From positions 1-36,348 of the forward strand of contig NZ_NCXM01000045.1 of the NCBI RefSeq assembly GCF_002104765.1: a stretch of DNA of 36,348 bases, in the 5' to 3' direction. Position 1 is the stretch's first letter; the number at the start of each line of letters is the position of its first letter. The translations under genes and the position numbers were made by a program. The notes beneath the pieces are model-generated. The model did no database searches. It saw only the letters and a list, made by a program, of their open reading frames with translations, and had not been told where the DNA came from. Shown piece by piece: positions 8,687-16,583 of the stretch. This stretch comes from Mycolicibacterium vulneris (lineage in GTDB: Bacteria > Actinomycetota > Actinomycetes > Mycobacteriales > Mycobacteriaceae).

Positions 8687-8938
8687 CACATCGTCAACAA
8701 CCTGCGATGCCAGGAAAACAGCTGGCGCGCCTGGTTTGCCGAGGAAGACATCACGCCCATCGACATCACGTGTCGGGTGTTGTGGCGCAACCTGACCGCG
8801 ACCGTGGCCACCGTCCTCGAAGCGCTGGGACTGGACGCCGAGGCGGCGCCGATGATGCAACGGCAGGCGAACAACCGCGCCGACGAGTGGGTCGAGCGCT
8901 ACCGCCGGGAGGCGCCGCTGCTGGGGCTAGCCAGCTGA
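8687..8938 (+). pseudogene. C-terminal remnant of a Stf0-type sulfotransferase (Rv0295c-like)
   Basis: The frame from 8687 reads IVNNLRCQENSWRAWFAEED, then PIDITCRVLWRNLTATVATV and ends RADEWVERYRREAPLLGLAS at TGA 8938. This is the C-terminal third of Stf0-type sulfotransferases as I remember Rv0295c (about 267 residues there, about 83 here). The PAPS-binding 5' phosphosulfate loop near the N-terminus is absent, and no start codon with a ribosome site precedes the remnant; the frame runs back only through the tandem repeat and the sulfatase gene out of frame. Stf0 makes trehalose-2-sulfate for sulfolipid in M. tuberculosis; Rv0295c is a related enzyme. The remnant is presumed nonfunctional. 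Its last 12 bases overlap the convergent tam gene. Confidence 0.8.
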
Positions 8939-9712
8939 CCGGCTCGCGCCGCCCACCTCGGCGACGACGAACACCCGGCGGAACGGGAAGATCGTCGTCC
9001 CGTCGGACCGGGGCGGATAGGCGTCCTGCAGCAGCGGGATCAGCTCCTCGCGGAACTGCTCCCACGTCTCGTTGTCCAGCCGTTCGCGCACCGGCACCAG
9101 CGCCGTGCCGGTGATCCATTCCAGCACCGGATGCTCGCCGGTCAGCTGGTGCAGATAGGTGGTCTCCCAGACGTCGACCTTGCATCCCGCGTCGAGCAGC
9201 AGGTTGGCGTAATACGCCGGCGGCTGAACCACAGCGCCGACCCGAAATGGTATGTCTCGCAGCAACTTCGCGTACGGCTCCCGGCGGGCCAACGCGCGCA
9301 CGGCGGCGTAGGACGGCGACTCGAAGTTGCCCGGCATCTGGACGCCGATCCACGATCCGGACGCTAGTTGCCCCGCCCACCGCAGCAGCAGGTCGGCATG
9401 TTCGGGAACCCAGTGCAGGGCCGCGTTGCTGACCACCACGTCGGTGTCGGGTTTGGGCTTCCAGTCGCGCAGGTCACCGGTGACGGCGTCGATGCCGCGC
9501 TCCTTGGCGGCGGCGACCATCTCCGGCGAGCTGTCTATCGCCTCGACCACCGCGTCCGGCCAGCGCCGGCCCAGATATTTCGTCAGGTGACCGGGACCGC
9601 AACCGAGATCGACGACGCGACGAGCCCGCTCGGCGCCCACCCGCGACAGCAGGTCATAGAAGGGGCGGGCGCGATGGTCGGCGAAGGCCAGGTAGACGTC
9701 CGGATCCCACAT
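8927..9712 (-). CDS. tam: trans-aconitate 2-methyltransferase (Rv0294-like)
   Basis: 261 residues, the usual size. The SAM-binding motif I is VVDLGCGPGHLTKYL (about residues 33-47), followed by the acidic motif II AIDSSPEMVAAAKERG and TDVVVSNAALHWVPEHADLL, the signature of Tam proteins. The enzyme methylates trans-aconitate, which forms spontaneously from cis-aconitate and inhibits aconitase. It starts MWDPDVYLAFADHRARPFYD, as the family does. It is divergent from the hydrolase gene at 9772. Confidence 0.88.
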   Translation of the reverse strand: MWDPDVYLAFADHRARPFYDLLSRVGAERARRVVDLGCGPGHLTKYLGRRWPDAVVEAIDSSPEMVAAAKERGIDAVTGDLRDWKPKPDTDVVVSNAALHWVPEHADLLLRWAGQLASGSWIGVQMPGNFESPSYAAVRALARREPYAKLLRDIPFRVGAVVQPPAYYANLLLDAGCKVDVWETTYLHQLTGEHPVLEWITGTALVPVRERLDNETWEQFREELIPLLQDAYPPRSDGTTIFPFRRVFVVAEVGGASRSAG

Positions 9713-9771
9713 GTCGATCCTCCCGATCCTCGCGCCGCCGCTAGCGGGCCGATAGCAAACCTATAACTTCT

Positions 9772-11076
9772 ATGGTGCGCCGACGCGACCCTTATGGTCC
9801 CAGCATGGCGCCGCGACGACCGAAACCGGTCGAAACCCCCGGGAGACGCGTGCCCGTCGGGCTACCATCGGCGTTCGTGGCGTCCGACTCAGATCCGATC
9901 GACCCGCCCATCCCCATTCCGGACGTCCCCGGCGCCGATCTACCGGCCGGCGCCGGCGGATTACCCCCCCACTCGGCGTTGTCGCCCCGCCAGCGAATGG
10001 TAGTCGAGGCATCGGCCCTCGGCGATCTGGCCCTGCGCACCTGGGTGGCCTCCCTGCTCGCCACCACGGTGGCGCCGTTCGTGGTCGCCGGCACGGTGAG
10101 GCAATCCGATTCCGCCAGCGAACGCGGCAACCTCGACTTCTACGCGGAGCTGGGGGCGGCGAAAGACCCGACGCGGTCCTTCCCGCCACCCACCGAGTCG
10201 CCCCGGGTGACGTCGCGGCGGGCCAGCCCGCTGGCGGAGTGGATCGCGCGCGGCACGGTCGACGACATCGCGTTCCCCAGCAGCTTCACCGCCATCAACC
10301 CCGCCATGCGCACACGTTGGGGCGCCTGGCGATCCAACAACACCGTTCGCGCGCAGCACTGGCGCCACGACGACGGGCCCCGTCCCACGCTGTGCGTGAT
10401 CCACGGTTTCATGGGATCGTCGTACCTGGCCAACGGGCGGTTCTTTTCGTTGCCCTGGTACTACCGGGCCGGCTACGACGTGTTGATGTACACGTTGCCC
10501 TTTCACGGCAAACGGGCCGAAAAGTATTCGCCCTTCAGCGGTTTCGGCTACTTCGCCGGCGGGCTGAGCGGATTCGCCGAAGCCATGGCCCAGGCCGTGC
10601 ACGACTTTCGTTCCATCATCGACTATTTGCGTCACACCGGGGTGGACCGCATCGCGCTCACCGGCATCTCGCTGGGCGGTTACACCTCGGCGCTGGTGGC
10701 CTCGGCCGACGATCGGCTGGAGGCTGTGATCCCCAACTGTCCGGTGGTCACCCCGTCGACGTTGTTCGACGAATGGTTCCCGGCCAACAAGCTGGTCCGG
10801 CTGGGCCTGCGCCTGTCCGACATCAGCCACGACGACTTGGCGGCCGGGCTGGCGTACCACTGCCCGCTGAACTACCGGCCGCTGGTGCCCCGGGACCGCC
10901 GGATGATCATCACCGGGCTCGGCGACCGGATGGCGCCGCCCGACCATGCCGTCAAGCTATGGCAACACTGGGATCGCTGTGCGCTGCACTGGTTTCCGGG
11001 CAGCCACGTGATGCACGTGAGTCAGCTGGACTACCTGCGCCGGATGACCGCATTCCTGCAGGAGGTCATGTTCTGA
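9772..11076 (+). CDS. alpha/beta hydrolase (Rv0293c-like)
   Basis: 434 residues if started at ATG 9772. The fold is an alpha/beta hydrolase: oxyanion region CVIHGFMGSS, nucleophile elbow GISLGGYTSA, acid in ITGLGDRMAPPDH and catalytic His in FPGSHVMHVS, all in order. The substrate is unknown. Three starts are possible. ATG 9772 and GTG 9775 lie just downstream of TATAAC at 9762-9767, a spacing that fits a leaderless transcript. GTG 9877 would give 399 residues, close to the length annotated for Rv0293c, but has no ribosome site. The Pro/Arg-rich first 35 residues are probably disordered if translated. Its 3' end overlaps the convergent eccE3 by 11 bases. Confidence 0.82.
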   Translation: MVRRRDPYGPSMAPRRPKPVETPGRRVPVGLPSAFVASDSDPIDPPIPIPDVPGADLPAGAGGLPPHSALSPRQRMVVEASALGDLALRTWVASLLATTVAPFVVAGTVRQSDSASERGNLDFYAELGAAKDPTRSFPPPTESPRVTSRRASPLAEWIARGTVDDIAFPSSFTAINPAMRTRWGAWRSNNTVRAQHWRHDDGPRPTLCVIHGFMGSSYLANGRFFSLPWYYRAGYDVLMYTLPFHGKRAEKYSPFSGFGYFAGGLSGFAEAMAQAVHDFRSIIDYLRHTGVDRIALTGISLGGYTSALVASADDRLEAVIPNCPVVTPSTLFDEWFPANKLVRLGLRLSDISHDDLAAGLAYHCPLNYRPLVPRDRRMIITGLGDRMAPPDHAVKLWQHWDRCALHWFPGSHVMHVSQLDYLRRMTAFLQEVMF

Positions 11077-12091
11077 CCACCTCGACGGTGTCGGCACTGC
11101 CACCGGTCTCGCCGCGCGGTGCCCGGTGGGCCGCGCCGGCGCCGGTCAGGGTGGGCCAGTGCAGCTGCGAGAGCAGGTCCTCCGGCGCCGCGGTGTGGCC
11201 GTCCAACCGATACGTGGACAACAGGTCCAGTGCGGTCAAGGCGGGCAGGTGGTTTCCGCGGTGCGGGGTCAGCCCGTCCACCGGCGCCTTGCCGTCCGGG
11301 GCGGTCTCGGTCTGGAACGCGCAGGCCACCGCGACGGTGGGCCGGTCCTTGTCACCGGCAACCTCAAGCGCGGTGCAGGTCTCGCGCGCGGCATACGCCC
11401 GGATCGCCTCCAACGTCTCCGGCAACGCGTCGTCCACCTGAATCCGGTATGCCGCAAGGTAATCCGAGGCGCCACGCTGCACTCCGCGCCACCTCTCGCG
11501 GGGGTTGGCCGTCAGCAGCCGGGGAATGTCGTCGGCCGCGACGGTGTTGGCTTCCCAACCGATCTCCCGCAGATGATCGGCAAGCCGGCGGGCCGCGACC
11601 TGAGCGGTCTCGTGCAACGGGATTCGCGGCGAGCGGGCCTGCAGCGCGGCCAGATTGTCGGGCGCCGATACCGTGAGCCCGATCCAGGTCTCACGGCGTG
11701 ACGCGTCGGCGGCGTTGTCACGGCTGGTGATTCGGATCTTGTCCGCCCGGATGCCGTAGCGGTCCAGATAGCTCGCGATCAGCGGGAGCGGCAGCACATC
11801 GGAGTCGTCGTCCGGTGCGCCGAGGCGAATCAGTGCTGTCGCCGCCGCGTCGGAGGTGGCCGCGGGGACGGCGTTGCCGCGTCCGATCATCGCCAGGCGC
11901 CGGCGCAGGATGGTGGTCAAATGCAGACCGCCCCACCAGCCGAACAACACGATCACGACGGCGGCCGCGATGCCCAGCAGCCAGTAGTCGCGGGGCGTCC
12001 GCCACGGGTAGGCCATCACCGCGGGCACAATGGCCAGCAGTGCCAACGTCATTCGACCGCTCCCGGGAGTCGGTATCCGATGCATGCTCAC
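11066..12091 (-). CDS. eccE3: ESX-3 type VII secretion protein EccE3
   Basis: 341 residues from GTG 12091, whose GTGA overlaps the mycP3 stop. Two N-terminal membrane helices (about residues 14-30 and 37-57) are followed by a long cytoplasmic domain, the EccE layout. In the ESX core complex EccE sits at the periphery of the EccB-EccC-EccD inner-membrane assembly. It is the last gene of the ESX-3 operon, and its end overlaps the convergent hydrolase gene. The length is close to that of M. tuberculosis EccE3 (331). Confidence 0.93.
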   Translation of the reverse strand: MSMHRIPTPGSGRMTLALLAIVPAVMAYPWRTPRDYWLLGIAAAVVIVLFGWWGGLHLTTILRRRLAMIGRGNAVPAATSDAAATALIRLGAPDDDSDVLPLPLIASYLDRYGIRADKIRITSRDNAADASRRETWIGLTVSAPDNLAALQARSPRIPLHETAQVAARRLADHLREIGWEANTVAADDIPRLLTANPRERWRGVQRGASDYLAAYRIQVDDALPETLEAIRAYAARETCTALEVAGDKDRPTVAVACAFQTETAPDGKAPVDGLTPHRGNHLPALTALDLLSTYRLDGHTAAPEDLLSQLHWPTLTGAGAAHRAPRGETGGSADTVEVVRT

Positions 12092-13497
12092 GGGGTGGGG
12101 TCCTTTCGTCGGCGTGCGGCGATTGCGGTGACGGCGCCGGCCACCGCGACCAGCACGGCCAGCGCGGCGGTGCCGGCCACCGCGACGGTGCGCGGCTTGG
12201 TGTCCTTGGGCGCCGGGGCCGGCGGCACGGCCACCGGCTTCACCGATGCCGCGCCGGGCTGGTTACCTGCGGGCAGTTGCCAGGTCAGGGCCGCCACCGG
12301 ATCCACGCTGCCGGTGCCGACCACGTTCGACGGGTCGCGGGCGCCGTTGTGCGCGGTTGCGGTGATGCGGTGCAGCACCGCGGCGGCGTTCATGTCGGGG
12401 TACTTGCTGCGGACCAGCGCCGCGACACCGGCCACATAGCCCGCCGCGTAACCGGTTCCGCTGAGGGCGGCGAGCTGCTGGCGCTCGTCGGGCAGGCCAT
12501 TGGCCAGCCCGCCGCCGTCGGCGTTGCCGATCGACACGATGCGTTCGCCGGGCGCCGCGACTCCCACCCACGGCCCGGCCACGGTGAATTTCGACGGCTG
12601 GCCATCCGGGGTCAGCGACGCCACCGACAACACGTACGGCTGCCACCACGACGGGATGGACACCGACGTGACGCCGGCCCAATTTCGTGGATCGTTCGGT
12701 CGGCTCAGGTCGGTGAGCGGATTGGACTCACACGAGGTTCCGCCACCGCTCGCTCCGGTCGGCCCGCTGTTGCCGGCGCCGGCCACGATCACCGCGTCCT
12801 TGTCGACCGCCGCGTACCGGACGGCGGCGCCGAGCGCGGCCTGATCGACGGGCCGGTCCACGGGCATGCAGGTGGCCGAGCCGATGTCGATCACCCGGGC
12901 ACCGAGGTCGGCGGCGTGCACGATCGCCCGGGCGAGCGTCGACACCTCGGCCGACACGCGCGCCATCATCGGATCGCCGCCCGGCGTCCGCGGCGAGAAC
13001 TTGGCCGACGCCGTCCTGATCGACACCACCCGCGCCGCAGGTGCCACGCCGGAGAACCCGTCGTCGGGCGAGGGCTGGCCGGCGATGACCCCGGCCAGCA
13101 GCGTTCCGTTCCCGTCACAGTCGGTCAGCCCGTCGGTGGTCTCGACGAAATCACCGCCCGGTTCGACGTTGGGCAGCCGCGGACCCGGCCGCACCCCAGT
13201 GTCGAGCACCGCCACCAGCTGGCCCTCACCCCGCGAGAATTGCCATGCCGCAGGTAGATTCAGCATCGACTGGCTCTGCGTGATGGCACCCGGATCGCTG
13301 CCGGGAACGACGCCGGACGTGCTGCAGGGTCCGCGCTGCTCCATCGGCTGCCCGGGCCCCGGCGCCCCGCTGGGCGGTGACGCGCCGGGATCGACCGTCG
13401 GCGGGCTGATCGCGGATGCCAGCGGACTCGTCCACGTCACGGCGGCGGGCAGCAAGGCCAATACCGCCGCGCAGCAGACTGATGCCGGCCGAATCAT
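12088..13497 (-). CDS. mycP3: ESX-3 mycosin MycP3, subtilisin fold with two catalytic residues replaced
   Basis: 469 residues: signal peptide (about 1-29), subtilase domain, Pro/Ala linker, one C-terminal membrane helix (about 439-461) and a basic tail RRRKDPTP. This is the normal mycosin layout, with the protease domain in the periplasm. The catalytic Asp is present in AVLDTG (D99) and the oxyanion Asn in GAGNSG (N243). The catalytic His motif, DGHGT in the family, reads DCDGNGTL, with Asn130 (codon AAC, 13110-13108). The catalytic Ser motif, GTS-Y-A, reads SGTGYAAGY, with Gly349 (codon GGT, 12453-12451). Each change is one base. The frame is otherwise intact, so this is a predicted pseudoprotease. 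Mycosins also stabilise the ESX membrane complex without proteolysis, which could explain retention. Start ATG 13497 overlaps the eccD3 stop (ATGA). Confidence 0.95.
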   Translation of the reverse strand: MIRPASVCCAAVLALLPAAVTWTSPLASAISPPTVDPGASPPSGAPGPGQPMEQRGPCSTSGVVPGSDPGAITQSQSMLNLPAAWQFSRGEGQLVAVLDTGVRPGPRLPNVEPGGDFVETTDGLTDCDGNGTLLAGVIAGQPSPDDGFSGVAPAARVVSIRTASAKFSPRTPGGDPMMARVSAEVSTLARAIVHAADLGARVIDIGSATCMPVDRPVDQAALGAAVRYAAVDKDAVIVAGAGNSGPTGASGGGTSCESNPLTDLSRPNDPRNWAGVTSVSIPSWWQPYVLSVASLTPDGQPSKFTVAGPWVGVAAPGERIVSIGNADGGGLANGLPDERQQLAALSGTGYAAGYVAGVAALVRSKYPDMNAAAVLHRITATAHNGARDPSNVVGTGSVDPVAALTWQLPAGNQPGAASVKPVAVPPAPAPKDTKPRTVAVAGTAALAVLVAVAGAVTAIAARRRKDPTP

Positions 13498-14936
13498 CGA
13501 TTGAGCACCCAGCCGAACAGACCGACCACGAACGCCATGACCGGGATCAGCGACGCGTCGAGTCCGGTCGCGACGAAGCCCACCAGCCGGCGAACCGGCA
13601 GCGAATAGCTGTCCGGCGCACCGATACCCGGGTTCAGCGCCACCACGATCCACACCGCCACGAGCGCCAGCAGCACCAGCACCGCGCCCAAGGCGGCGGC
13701 GTAGCGTCCGGTCGAGGTGTAGAGCACCAGCAGCACACCGGCGGCCAGGAAGGGCTGGGCGAGCAGCCACGCCTTGCAGGCGGCCGAGTCCCACACCCGG
13801 GCGCGCAGCACGGAGGTCGCAGCGGTGGCCGCCACCACGTACCAGCCCGCACCGCTGAGCGTCTCGGGCCGCAGCGCGATCGCGACCGAACCAAGGACGC
13901 TGAGCAGCACCGCTGCGGCGATGAATCCGGTCTGATGCGCGTCACTGATCCGAACCCGGCGCGGCAGGTCCTCGAGCACCCGCAACGACGGCGCCGACGG
14001 GGTGGGGTCACCGGGCGCCGGGATGACCGGCAACGGGAAGCGCGCCCACAGTGCGGACAGTTGCGCCGCCTCGATGGTGACCAACAGCGCCGCCACGATC
14101 AGCCCGCAGCCGATGGCGATCGGCTTGAGGTGCCAGAGCAATTCGGCGCCGGCGGCCAGCAGAACCCCGGCACCCACCACCGCGGTCGCGGTGAAGAAGC
14201 CGGCGATGCGTTCACGTTCGGCGCTCGGCGCCATCAAGGCGATCAGCGACCACGCGGTGACCCCGGCGGCGGCCAGCGTCAACTGGGCGGGGCCGAATTT
14301 CCCCGGTACCGCCAGCGCGAGTGCAGCGGCGATGGGAGCCAGCGCGGCGATCGAGAGCGCCATTCCGGTACGCGCCGAGCGCGCGGTGACCAGCAGGCCG
14401 ACGATCGCGGTCAACGCCGCGATTGCGCTGACGGCGACCAGTCCCAGCAGCTCGCCGGTGGCCACCCGGTAGGTGGCCGACAGCCCGGTGGCCAGGAACG
14501 CCACCGCGATAGCCGCAGCCAGAGCGCCACGCTGGATATGTGTTGTGCCCCAGGGCTTGAGCCGGGAGGTGGAGAAGATCATGGCCGCGTCGGCGATGTC
14601 CTCGACGATGCCGGGCGCGGCCGGACCGACAGGCACCGCTTGCAGCGCCAGCAGGTCACCGTCGACGACGCCGACCGTGTCCAGGCTGGCGTCCAGGCTG
14701 AACGGCGCGCCACCGATGGGGGCCAGGCTCAGCTGGGCCGCCGCGCCGATCTCGGCGGCACCGCGCCCGGCGGCGCCGTCGTCCGAGTCACCGTTGGTCG
14801 CGGCGGGAACCACCAGACGCTGGACGGCGGGCAGGATTTCGCGCAGCGGCAGCTCCGCGGGCAAGGCCATTTCCGTCAACCTGCTGTCCGCGAGGATTGC
14901 TACGCGGACGATCGGCATGACGGTTCCGGACGTCAC
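13494..14936 (-). CDS. eccD3: ESX-3 type VII secretion integral membrane protein EccD3
   Basis: 480 residues. The N-terminal 100 or so form the cytoplasmic ubiquitin-like domain typical of EccD (MPIVRVAILADSRLTEMALP onward). The rest is a run of about eleven hydrophobic helices, ending WVLNR. EccD forms the membrane vestibule of the ESX core complex. Start ATG 14936 forms an ATGA overlap with the espG3 stop, which favours it over an internal ATG six codons later. Its own stop overlaps the mycP3 start in the same way. Confidence 0.94.
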   Translation of the reverse strand: MTSGTVMPIVRVAILADSRLTEMALPAELPLREILPAVQRLVVPAATNGDSDDGAAGRGAAEIGAAAQLSLAPIGGAPFSLDASLDTVGVVDGDLLALQAVPVGPAAPGIVEDIADAAMIFSTSRLKPWGTTHIQRGALAAAIAVAFLATGLSATYRVATGELLGLVAVSAIAALTAIVGLLVTARSARTGMALSIAALAPIAAALALAVPGKFGPAQLTLAAAGVTAWSLIALMAPSAERERIAGFFTATAVVGAGVLLAAGAELLWHLKPIAIGCGLIVAALLVTIEAAQLSALWARFPLPVIPAPGDPTPSAPSLRVLEDLPRRVRISDAHQTGFIAAAVLLSVLGSVAIALRPETLSGAGWYVVAATAATSVLRARVWDSAACKAWLLAQPFLAAGVLLVLYTSTGRYAAALGAVLVLLALVAVWIVVALNPGIGAPDSYSLPVRRLVGFVATGLDASLIPVMAFVVGLFGWVLNR

Positions 14937-15892
14937 CGGACCCTCGTAAAGTGTTGTGGCCGTTGCTCGGACATCGTGCTCTCTTCTCTTTTACTGTGTT
15001 GGACGGACAGTGTTGACGGGGAAAAGTCTCGGGCTAACCGGTGTTCGGAGAACCATCCGGCGTCTGGCAGTAGGGCGGTCAGCTGTTCAATCGCGACGGC
15101 GATCGCGAATGGCGTTCCGGGCGCGAAGGTCGAAACCCACTCGCCGTCGAAGGCGCGGGACGGACTGACCAGCACCCGCCCCTCGCGTGCGTCGACGATG
15201 CTCATCCCCACCTCGCTGGTGGAGTGCCGGCCGTCGCGGTGACAGCCGGCGACGATCTCGACGTAGCTGCGCGGTCCATTGAACACCGATTCCACCACCC
15301 TTCGTGCCGATTGCGGAATACCAAGGTAACCAAGGACTTCCGCGAGCGGAGCGCCCGAACGCAGTCGTTCGTCGGCTCGGGCACCGACCCGCGTCGGCAG
15401 GCTGAACTCGTCGAACCGGGCGGGCTGGCGTTGCGCCAGGCCGACGGTGAGCACCGGGACCAGGGCACGCGGATCGTCGATGTCCATGGCGGTGAACGTG
15501 ATCAGCTGCGCGCTGCGCAACGCGACGACCGTGATAGACGGCTTGCCGACCACACCGGTGCGCTGTGCGACGACGCCGCGAAGCAACTCGGCGCCGCCGC
15601 CCTCACCGTCGTCCTTGGCGGGGCCGACGTAACGCATGTCCAGCCATCGGTGGGGAAAACACACCACCTTGATCCACTCGGCGACCGCGGGGTTGACGAC
15701 TCCGCCTTCCGAGACCAGGCCGAGTTCGGTCAGCTCGGCCTTCTGACGGTCGAGGAACGCGTTGCGTTCCGCGGCATCACGATAGGGCGAGGTGATCGCC
15801 AATACCCAGGGAAAGCTCCCCGCCCCAATCGTTTCCGCGATGAACCAAGCGTGATCGACCGTCAGTTCGACGGCGTTGGGCTCCGCGTTCAT
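14933..15892 (-). CDS. espG3: ESX-3 secretion-specific chaperone EspG3
   Basis: 319 residues. EspG3 binds the tip of the PE5-PPE4 dimer in the cytoplasm, keeps it soluble and directs it to ESX-3. The conserved body is easily recognised: NAVELTVDHAWFIAETIGAG, FDEFSLPTRVGARADERLRS, GPRSYVEIVAGC and SPSRAFDGEWVSTFAPGTPF. M. tuberculosis EspG3 has 295 residues and ends soon after SRDFS. Here about 25 extra hydrophilic residues follow, ending RPQHFTRVR. The start is 11 bases after the esxH stop, with no clear ribosome site, so translation may depend on coupling. Confidence 0.93.
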   Translation of the reverse strand: MNAEPNAVELTVDHAWFIAETIGAGSFPWVLAITSPYRDAAERNAFLDRQKAELTELGLVSEGGVVNPAVAEWIKVVCFPHRWLDMRYVGPAKDDGEGGGAELLRGVVAQRTGVVGKPSITVVALRSAQLITFTAMDIDDPRALVPVLTVGLAQRQPARFDEFSLPTRVGARADERLRSGAPLAEVLGYLGIPQSARRVVESVFNGPRSYVEIVAGCHRDGRHSTSEVGMSIVDAREGRVLVSPSRAFDGEWVSTFAPGTPFAIAVAIEQLTALLPDAGWFSEHRLARDFSPSTLSVQHSKREESTMSEQRPQHFTRVR

Positions 15893-15903
15893 TCAGCTGA
15901 TTA

Positions 15904-16194
15904 CTAACCGCCCCATTTGGCGGCTTCGGCCTGGTCGCGGGCCAGCATGGACATGGTGTTGGCCTCGTGGGTGCTGGCCATCGACTGGTAGGCGCGCACC
16001 AGGCTTTCCATCGCCTGGTTCCACTGGGCCTGCCACACCTGGTAGGTCATACCAGTGTCACCCTGCCAGGCGTTGGACAATGTGGCCTGCTCACTGGCGA
16101 TGTCGGAACCGAGCCCCTGCAACGTGCCGGCGTAGCCCGACATGTCGGCGGCGTGGCTCAACATCGCTGGGTAGTTGTACATGATCTGCGACAT
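15904..16194 (-). CDS. esxH: ESX-3 substrate EsxH (TB10.4), WXG100 family
   Basis: 96 residues with the WXG turn (NAWQGDTG, about residues 42-49) between two helices, and the C-terminus ARDQAEAAKWGG. It forms a 1:1 dimer with EsxG and is secreted by ESX-3; in M. tuberculosis this pair is needed for siderophore-iron use and blocks host ESCRT. AAAGGA lies upstream of ATG 16194. The gene follows esxG by 32 bases. Confidence 0.96.
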   Translation of the reverse strand: MSQIMYNYPAMLSHAADMSGYAGTLQGLGSDIASEQATLSNAWQGDTGMTYQVWQAQWNQAMESLVRAYQSMASTHEANTMSMLARDQAEAAKWGG

Positions 16195-16226
16195 GACAAG
16201 TCCTTTCGCGGTAAGTAGCGCTGGAA

Positions 16227-16520
16227 TCAGAAGGCGGTGTAGCCGGATGCGGCGGCGGCGTCGGCGGCCACATAGGTGCCCGCGGCGTCACCGAGGTTGG
16301 CCTGGGCGATGTCCAGCAGGGTGTTGACCCGCGCCGCGGCCTCGACGAACCGCGCGTGGGCGGCCTGGAAGGCGGCCGAGGACTCGCCCTGGTGGAATGC
16401 CTGCGCCGACATCGCTTCCTGCTCGGCCTGGCTGATCGTGCTGCGCATCAACGCAGCCTTGGCGCTGAAGGCCGACTGTGCGGCCACCAACTGCGGAATG
16501 TGAGCGTCCAACATACTCAT
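16227..16520 (-). CDS. esxG: ESX-3 substrate EsxG, WXG100-like partner of EsxH
   Basis: 97 residues. The turn reads QAFHQGESS instead of WXG, which is normal for EsxG. The C-terminus carries the type VII export signal YxxxD (TYVAADAAAASGYTAF). It is the partner that brings the general export signal to the EsxG-EsxH dimer. AAAGGAA precedes ATG 16520. The 63 bases between PPE4 and esxG hold no other gene. Confidence 0.96.
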   Translation of the reverse strand: MSMLDAHIPQLVAAQSAFSAKAALMRSTISQAEQEAMSAQAFHQGESSAAFQAAHARFVEAAARVNTLLDIAQANLGDAAGTYVAADAAAASGYTAF

Positions 16521-16583
16521 GTTGATTCCTTTCTGTTGCTTCCGTGGGGGTTTCGGTAATTCACGTTCATCTGGCTGACTGCC

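Noticed and set aside
8399..8938. A 179-codon gene made of the sulfatase 3' end, the repeat and the Stf0 remnant
   Set aside because: The first part is an out-of-frame shadow of the sulfatase gene and the middle is tandem repeat; only the last 83 codons resemble a protein family.
13498..13794. N-terminal extension of mycP3 by 99 codons
   Set aside because: It lies wholly within eccD3 in another frame. ATG 13497 begins a signal peptide and forms the ATGA overlap with the eccD3 stop.
16227..16520. EsxG lacking the WXG motif as damage
   Set aside because: HQG at this position is normal for EsxG; the export signal and length are intact.
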